Assembly: GCA_031411055.1 (NCBI GenBank)
Contig: JANOAI010000492.1
Coordinates: forward strand, 1 to 38,027
Direction: 5' to 3'
Source of the DNA: JAIYDQ01 sp031411055
GTDB taxonomy: Bacteria; Planctomycetota; Planctomycetia; Pirellulales; Pirellulaceae
DNA: 38,027 nucleotides
Part shown: in pieces, positions 34,375-38,027 of the stretch
Layout: each line of letters begins with the position of its first letter
Position numbering within the stretch: position 1 is the stretch's first letter
Notes under the pieces: model-generated
Told to the model about the DNA's origin: nothing
Seen by the model: the letters and a program-made list of their open reading frames with translations, nothing else
Database searches by the model: none
Made by a program: the position numbers and the translations under genes

Positions 34375-35682
34375 ATGTCTTTCCTAAAGCCGAAACTTCT
34401 TATCGCTTGGTCTTGGTTCTTTGTCTTGCTCTTGAGCTATTACATTCTCAAGCCGCTACGAGACGGCACAGCCTCGATCTTATCGAAGCATCTCGACTTC
34501 TGGTATCTGACTACGTTCATTTTGATCATCATTACGATGGCAATCTACAGCCGGTTGGTTGGGAAACTGTCCCCATTCGGCCTTTCGTGTGTCGTCTACC
34601 AGTTTTTTGCCGCCTGTATTTTGGTTTTTACGGCGATTGTTTCCAACGAAAGCAACCTACCCGTTTGGTGCGTCGGTCCCTTTTTCGTATGGGTCAGTAT
34701 CTTTAATGTATGCTCTGTTGCTCTGTTCTGGTCCATTGTTACCGATATTTGCTCGAAGAATGAAGCCAAACAATGGTTCGGACTATTGGCGGGGGCGGGA
34801 AGTATGGGGGCCATTGTTGGCTCTCTTGTAACCTGGAAATTTGGTAAACCTCTTGGCCAAAGCGGGCTTCTGTTGATCGCTTTTGTTGGACTCGAATGCA
34901 ATTTCTTGCTGTCCTGGTTTTTTCTGCGTGGAAACTGGAATCGACCAAGTCTCGAATCGCAGCTTCCGCCGTCCACGGCCCTGGCAACCAAAAAACGTGT
35001 ACAACAACCGAGTTTAGATTGCAACGAGGAGACGCTACTTCCGACTTCCCTTTGGCAAGGATTCTTGCGTGTTTGGAAGTCTCCTTATCTGCTTGGTATC
35101 TGCTTGTTTGTCCTTTTTGGAAAATTCGCTGCCACCTTCATCTACAACAACCTGCAAGGTGCGATGGAGGTTCAAATCCCCTCCACCGCCGGACGATTGG
35201 AAGTTTTCGCACAAATGAATCTCGTGGTTCAAATTGCGAGTGCGGTATTCCAGTATCTGATCGTCGCTTGGCTCATTCAACTGATAGGCCTAAAGAAAGT
35301 CCTCGTTTTGCCCAGCTTGGCCATCATTGGAGTCTTCGCCGCTATGTATTTCCACGACTCACTGAATACGTTGATCGCCGCACAAGTAATACAACAAGTC
35401 GTTGGCTATGGCTTGGTTGGCCCAAGCCAAAATATTCTCTTTACGATTGTGCCTCGTCAAGACAAATATGTTGCGAAAGGATTTATCGACACATTTGTTT
35501 TTCGGTTTAGCGATTTCCTGTCCAGTAAAGCGACCTCGTTTTTACGGTCGACGCAATTTGAACTCAGTACGATTTCGCTCGCTTTGATTCCGGTTTTGAT
35601 TGCTTGGGTTTGGACCAGTCTACGTATCGGTAAAAAGTTTGAGGAAACCGAACTGCATTCTTCGACCGTAAACGTAAAGTAG
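34375..35682 (+). CDS. NTP/NDP exchange transporter-like membrane protein
   Basis: A 435-residue integral membrane protein of the ATP:ADP antiporter (Npt/AAA) branch of the major facilitator superfamily. The signature is YYILKPLRDGTAS near residues 22-34, which corresponds to the family's YYxLRPLRD motif after the first membrane segment; ALFWSIVTDICSKNEAKQWFG and AGAGSMGAIVGS are typical too. About 10-12 hydrophobic segments fill the length. True exchangers import ATP in intracellular parasites, but many free-living bacteria carry relatives of unknown cargo, so nucleotide exchange is not assured. ATG 34375 gives the family start; the frame is open further upstream but there runs inside the divergent gene. 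No ribosome binding site is visible. Confidence 0.78.
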   Translation: MSFLKPKLLIAWSWFFVLLLSYYILKPLRDGTASILSKHLDFWYLTTFILIIITMAIYSRLVGKLSPFGLSCVVYQFFAACILVFTAIVSNESNLPVWCVGPFFVWVSIFNVCSVALFWSIVTDICSKNEAKQWFGLLAGAGSMGAIVGSLVTWKFGKPLGQSGLLLIAFVGLECNFLLSWFFLRGNWNRPSLESQLPPSTALATKKRVQQPSLDCNEETLLPTSLWQGFLRVWKSPYLLGICLFVLFGKFAATFIYNNLQGAMEVQIPSTAGRLEVFAQMNLVVQIASAVFQYLIVAWLIQLIGLKKVLVLPSLAIIGVFAAMYFHDSLNTLIAAQVIQQVVGYGLVGPSQNILFTIVPRQDKYVAKGFIDTFVFRFSDFLSSKATSFLRSTQFELSTISLALIPVLIAWVWTSLRIGKKFEETELHSSTVNVK

Positions 35683-36003
35683 ATTCGGCTTTAGCCCTTT
35701 GAAAAAATAGAAAACGTCGTGGAGAGATTGAGCGCCTGGAGTCCCCGCGAGTGCAAGCTAAAAATCTGAGCGCAACCAAGCAAGACTCGGGATGGCAACA
35801 TAGGAAGACTCGAACAGGAGGGAGTTTGAGGCAGGGGGGGAAGCAGTGTCCGAACGGCTGTGACGCGATACTTTTGCCGCGGCTATAGGATAGACGGAAC
35901 GATTGCCCTGTCGACTGAATTTCTCTCTCGACCTGCAACATTCGAACTGCTTATAGTCGAGGAATTCGGCAGAGAAAATTCGTCGTCCTCAAAGGAGCCG
36001 CAC
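35683..36003. other. Intergenic region ahead of the methyltransferase gene
   Basis: There is no supported gene in these 321 bp. An open frame from 35860 joins the methyltransferase frame but is not family-like. A run of seven G lies at 35834-35840. The only clear signal is the strong ribosome binding site at 35991-35997. Confidence 0.6.
35991..35997 (+). promoter_or_regulatory. Strong ribosome binding site deciding the methyltransferase start
   Basis: AAAGGAG lies 6 nt before ATG 36004. It is one of the best Shine-Dalgarno sequences in the window and argues against a start at 35860. Confidence 0.75.
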
Positions 36004-37623
36004 ATGGAAACACTTCAAACCGCAGAATCCCTTACAGGCGTTCCCGTCGTCGCGGTTCCGGACGCAATTGAGAAAAGCTACGACGAAGTTCCGTACGGTA
36101 GTCATCCGATCGCGGCCAGCCATCCAGACAAACTCTATAACGTCGCCAAACTTTATGGGCTTTCACCTATCCCACCCGAAAAAGCGAGGATCCTTGAGAT
36201 CGGTTGTGCTGGTGGCGGAAACATCCTTCCGGTCGCAAGCCAGTTTCCAGAGTCCCAATGCGTGGGCATCGATCTATCCCAAGTTCAATGCGATAACGCG
36301 AGAATCGCAATTCGCTTCGCTGGGGTGAAAAATTTGGAGATTATCCAAGGTAGCATCACCGACATCGGTCCTGAACACGGCAAATTCGACTATATCATTT
36401 GCCACGGCGTTTACTCCTGGGTTCCAGATTTTGTTCGCGAAGCCATCCTTCGTGTAGCTTCGCAAAACCTTTCGAAGGAAGGGGTGGCATTCATCAGCTA
36501 CAACACTTATCCCGGTTGGCATCTTCGTGGCATGATACGTGCGGTGATGAACAAGCATGTGGCTGAGTTTCCAGACAATCGAACCAAGATTCTCCAAGCC
36601 AAAGCCCTCATCGATTTTCTTTCCATTGCAACGCAGAACGACGCCACCGCCCATGCGAAATGCATTCGAGATGAAGCGGCCTTACTCAATGTCGTTCCGG
36701 ATGAATATATCTTTCACGAGTTTTTAGAGGAGTTCAATCAACCATTCTACTTTAAGGACTTCGTCGCCAAAGCAAATCAATTTGGGCTACAGTTTTTGGG
36801 TGAATCGAATCTTGCTACGACCTGGCTGGGAAATTACACCAGCGAAGTGAATCAAAAACTTTCCCGTATTGAGGATGCTGTCCTTCGCGGGCATTACTTA
36901 GACTGCATTTCCGGACGCACGTTCCGTGAAACACTTCTCGTCGGACAGCAAGGCCCGATCGATCGCAACGTAACCATCGAACGCTTGGCCCAAATTCGAT
37001 TCGCAGGGCAATTCACTTCCGTCAAGCCAGCTTCCGGACAAGACGCAACTACATCGTCTTCGGATCAAAGACATTTTGAAACTTTGCAAAAGAAGCGGTT
37101 TTCTACAGCCGACACCACCAGCTTGTTAGCAATCGAAGCGTTGAACAAAGCCTATCCCGCTTCCTTGGGAGTTGAAGAACTTCGAAGCGCGATCGAAGCC
37201 TTGAATGGAGCCAACGCACAGAATATTCCGATTGATATGACCGCATTGACCACCGAGTTATACAAATGGTCCATGATGGGGCTACTGCAATACCAATTCC
37301 ACGACGATCGAATGCGTTGCCGACAAGTGGCCAATCCGAACGTCACAGCTTGGGCACGTAGCCAAGCACAAGCATGCGATACCGTAACAAACCTTCATCA
37401 TCGCTTATGCAGACTTGACGAACTGCAACGATCGCTTGTTCCGCTGATGGATGGAACAATGAGCTTCCAAGCATTGGTCGATCACACAGCAATATTGCTG
37501 AGCACGAATGCGATCAATTTCGAAGCCCCGCCCGACATCAAGAAAAACCTGCCTCAGTTTGCCAATCAGTTGACTAAAAAAGCGATCAACGAATTAGCGC
37601 ACAAATGCTTATTCCGTCCGTAA
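36004..37623 (+). CDS. SAM-dependent methyltransferase with regulatory domain
   Basis: A 539-residue cytoplasmic protein. A class I methyltransferase domain holds motif I ILEIGCAGGGN (about 60-70), VGIDLSQVQ (about 87-95) and YIICHGVYSWVPD (about 131-143). The block ISYNTYPGWHLRGMIRAVM and the following 150 residues match the methyltransferase regulatory domain (PF10119), often found in lysine or small-molecule methyltransferases of this layout. A long C-terminal part has FETLQKKRFSTADTTSLL and helical stretches that resemble a winged-helix-like module. The substrate is unknown. It has its own ribosome binding site and no close neighbour on the same strand. Confidence 0.88.
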   Translation: METLQTAESLTGVPVVAVPDAIEKSYDEVPYGSHPIAASHPDKLYNVAKLYGLSPIPPEKARILEIGCAGGGNILPVASQFPESQCVGIDLSQVQCDNARIAIRFAGVKNLEIIQGSITDIGPEHGKFDYIICHGVYSWVPDFVREAILRVASQNLSKEGVAFISYNTYPGWHLRGMIRAVMNKHVAEFPDNRTKILQAKALIDFLSIATQNDATAHAKCIRDEAALLNVVPDEYIFHEFLEEFNQPFYFKDFVAKANQFGLQFLGESNLATTWLGNYTSEVNQKLSRIEDAVLRGHYLDCISGRTFRETLLVGQQGPIDRNVTIERLAQIRFAGQFTSVKPASGQDATTSSSDQRHFETLQKKRFSTADTTSLLAIEALNKAYPASLGVEELRSAIEALNGANAQNIPIDMTALTTELYKWSMMGLLQYQFHDDRMRCRQVANPNVTAWARSQAQACDTVTNLHHRLCRLDELQRSLVPLMDGTMSFQALVDHTAILLSTNAINFEAPPDIKKNLPQFANQLTKKAINELAHKCLFRP

Positions 37624-38027
37624 GCTTGTAAACAAGCCTCCGTGCAGCATAAGACCTCGGCCGGCTTGTGCCGCTTGGTGAAGCAGTTAGACAAGCTTGA
37701 AAGAGTGAACAATCGATTCGAAAGCCCGCCGAGACCCGTGTCACGCGTGAATCAGGTCCAGGAGCTAACCAGACCTTGCGTTCCGGTCGGACAAGCCGAC
37801 AGGGGACGAGAATAGTGTTCGAGAATGGCTCTTGCTGTTTGCCTTTGCTCCAGTTGGACAAGGAGGCTTTCCCACTTTCAGGACGCCCCGATGGGCTCGC
37901 CCCAGCGTACGTAAGGGTGGTAGGCTAAACACGAACAACAAAACGATTTCCCGCCTCGCCCTCCGACCCACCGCCTTCGGCGTTGGGTCGAAGGGCGAGG
38001 CGGGCGCTGCGCGTGGCAGAGTCATTC
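37624..38027. other. Non-coding right edge
   Basis: No gene is supported in these 404 bp. A small perfect stem gcttg-taaa-caagc (37624-37637) follows the methyltransferase stop, a 10-bp palindrome tcacgcgtga lies at 37741-37750, and a long hairpin lies near the end (listed separately). Short minus-strand open frames here have no recognisable protein features. Confidence 0.55.
37950..38004. repeat. Long stable hairpin with TTCG loop
   Basis: Arms 37950-37970 and 37984-38004 (starting cccgcctcgccc) pair with one mismatch, and the stem continues inward to close on c-TTCG-g, the extra-stable tetraloop. The stem is GC-rich and about 25 bp long. There is no T-run, so it is more like a palindromic dispersed repeat or a structured RNA element than a simple terminator. 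Confidence 0.8.

Noticed and set aside
35860..36003. 48-codon upstream extension of the methyltransferase
   Set aside because: The strong ribosome binding site at 35991-35997 points to ATG 36004, and the extension does not look like part of the family.
37586..37861. 91-codon minus-strand open frame at the right edge
   Set aside because: No domain, no ribosome binding site, and it overlaps the end of the methyltransferase gene.
1..38027. CRISPR arrays, prophage, transposases, tRNA or rRNA genes
   Set aside because: I read all intergenic stretches and saw no regularly spaced repeats, no transposase or phage motifs, and no cloverleaf-like sequence.

Overview
The window reads as chromosomal DNA of a planctomycete, most likely Pirellulaceae-like (inference from gene content). 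The evidence is the mix of families: a Cys-type sulfatase with signal peptide, a DUF1080 (3-keto-disaccharide hydrolase-like) protein, a TIGR03790 protein, a secreted PQQ-like beta-propeller, a DUF1611 protein, a long TPR protein with an N-terminal repeat-like segment, a di-heme cytochrome c peroxidase, and a minimal PutA of the KGAN type. Many starts lack a clear Shine-Dalgarno sequence, and base composition is near 50 % GC. I see no rRNA, tRNA, CRISPR array, transposase or phage genes.

Layout. 1-1250: the tail of an EF-hand protein, then a GxxExxY gene preceded by a truncated duplicate of its own 5' end (a 20-codon ORF with the same ribosome binding site) and followed by a palindromic element. 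1273-4488 (minus): a di-heme peroxidase, a possible 49-aa ORF, and a cyanophycin-synthetase-like ligase whose ATP-grasp half looks intact but whose Mur-ligase half is shortened and has lost its P-loop, as in the CphA2 type. 4709-13077 (plus): a four-gene block with overlapping ends: ABC-2 type permease, an exporter-like ABC protein with a degenerate ATPase domain, an SbcD/YhaO-like nuclease and an SbcC/YhaN-like SMC-type ATPase. 13151-18323 (plus): bifunctional proline catabolism enzyme PutA, then a sulfatase. 18353-22149 (minus): a transglutaminase-like membrane protein (TgpA type) and a DUF58 protein, an operon without the usual MoxR ATPase.

22668-25160 (plus): argininosuccinate synthase and a GT4-type glycosyltransferase 9 bp behind it, ended by a large fold-back repeat. 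25374-28424 (minus): a 1016-aa TPR protein, divergent from 28591-31196 (plus), a secreted beta-propeller and a DUF1611 protein. 31313-34362 (minus): a DUF1080 protein and a TIGR03790 protein; the latter is divergent from an NTP/NDP-exchanger-like transporter at 34375-35682 with only 12 bp between the start codons. 36004-37623 (plus): a methyltransferase with a regulatory domain. The right edge is non-coding and holds a very strong hairpin with a TTCG loop.

Most genes are housekeeping or typical planctomycete genes. The parts most worth a second look are the CphA2-like ligase, the broken ABC exporter coupled to a Mre11/Rad50-like pair, the self-duplicated GxxExxY leader, and the fold-back repeats.
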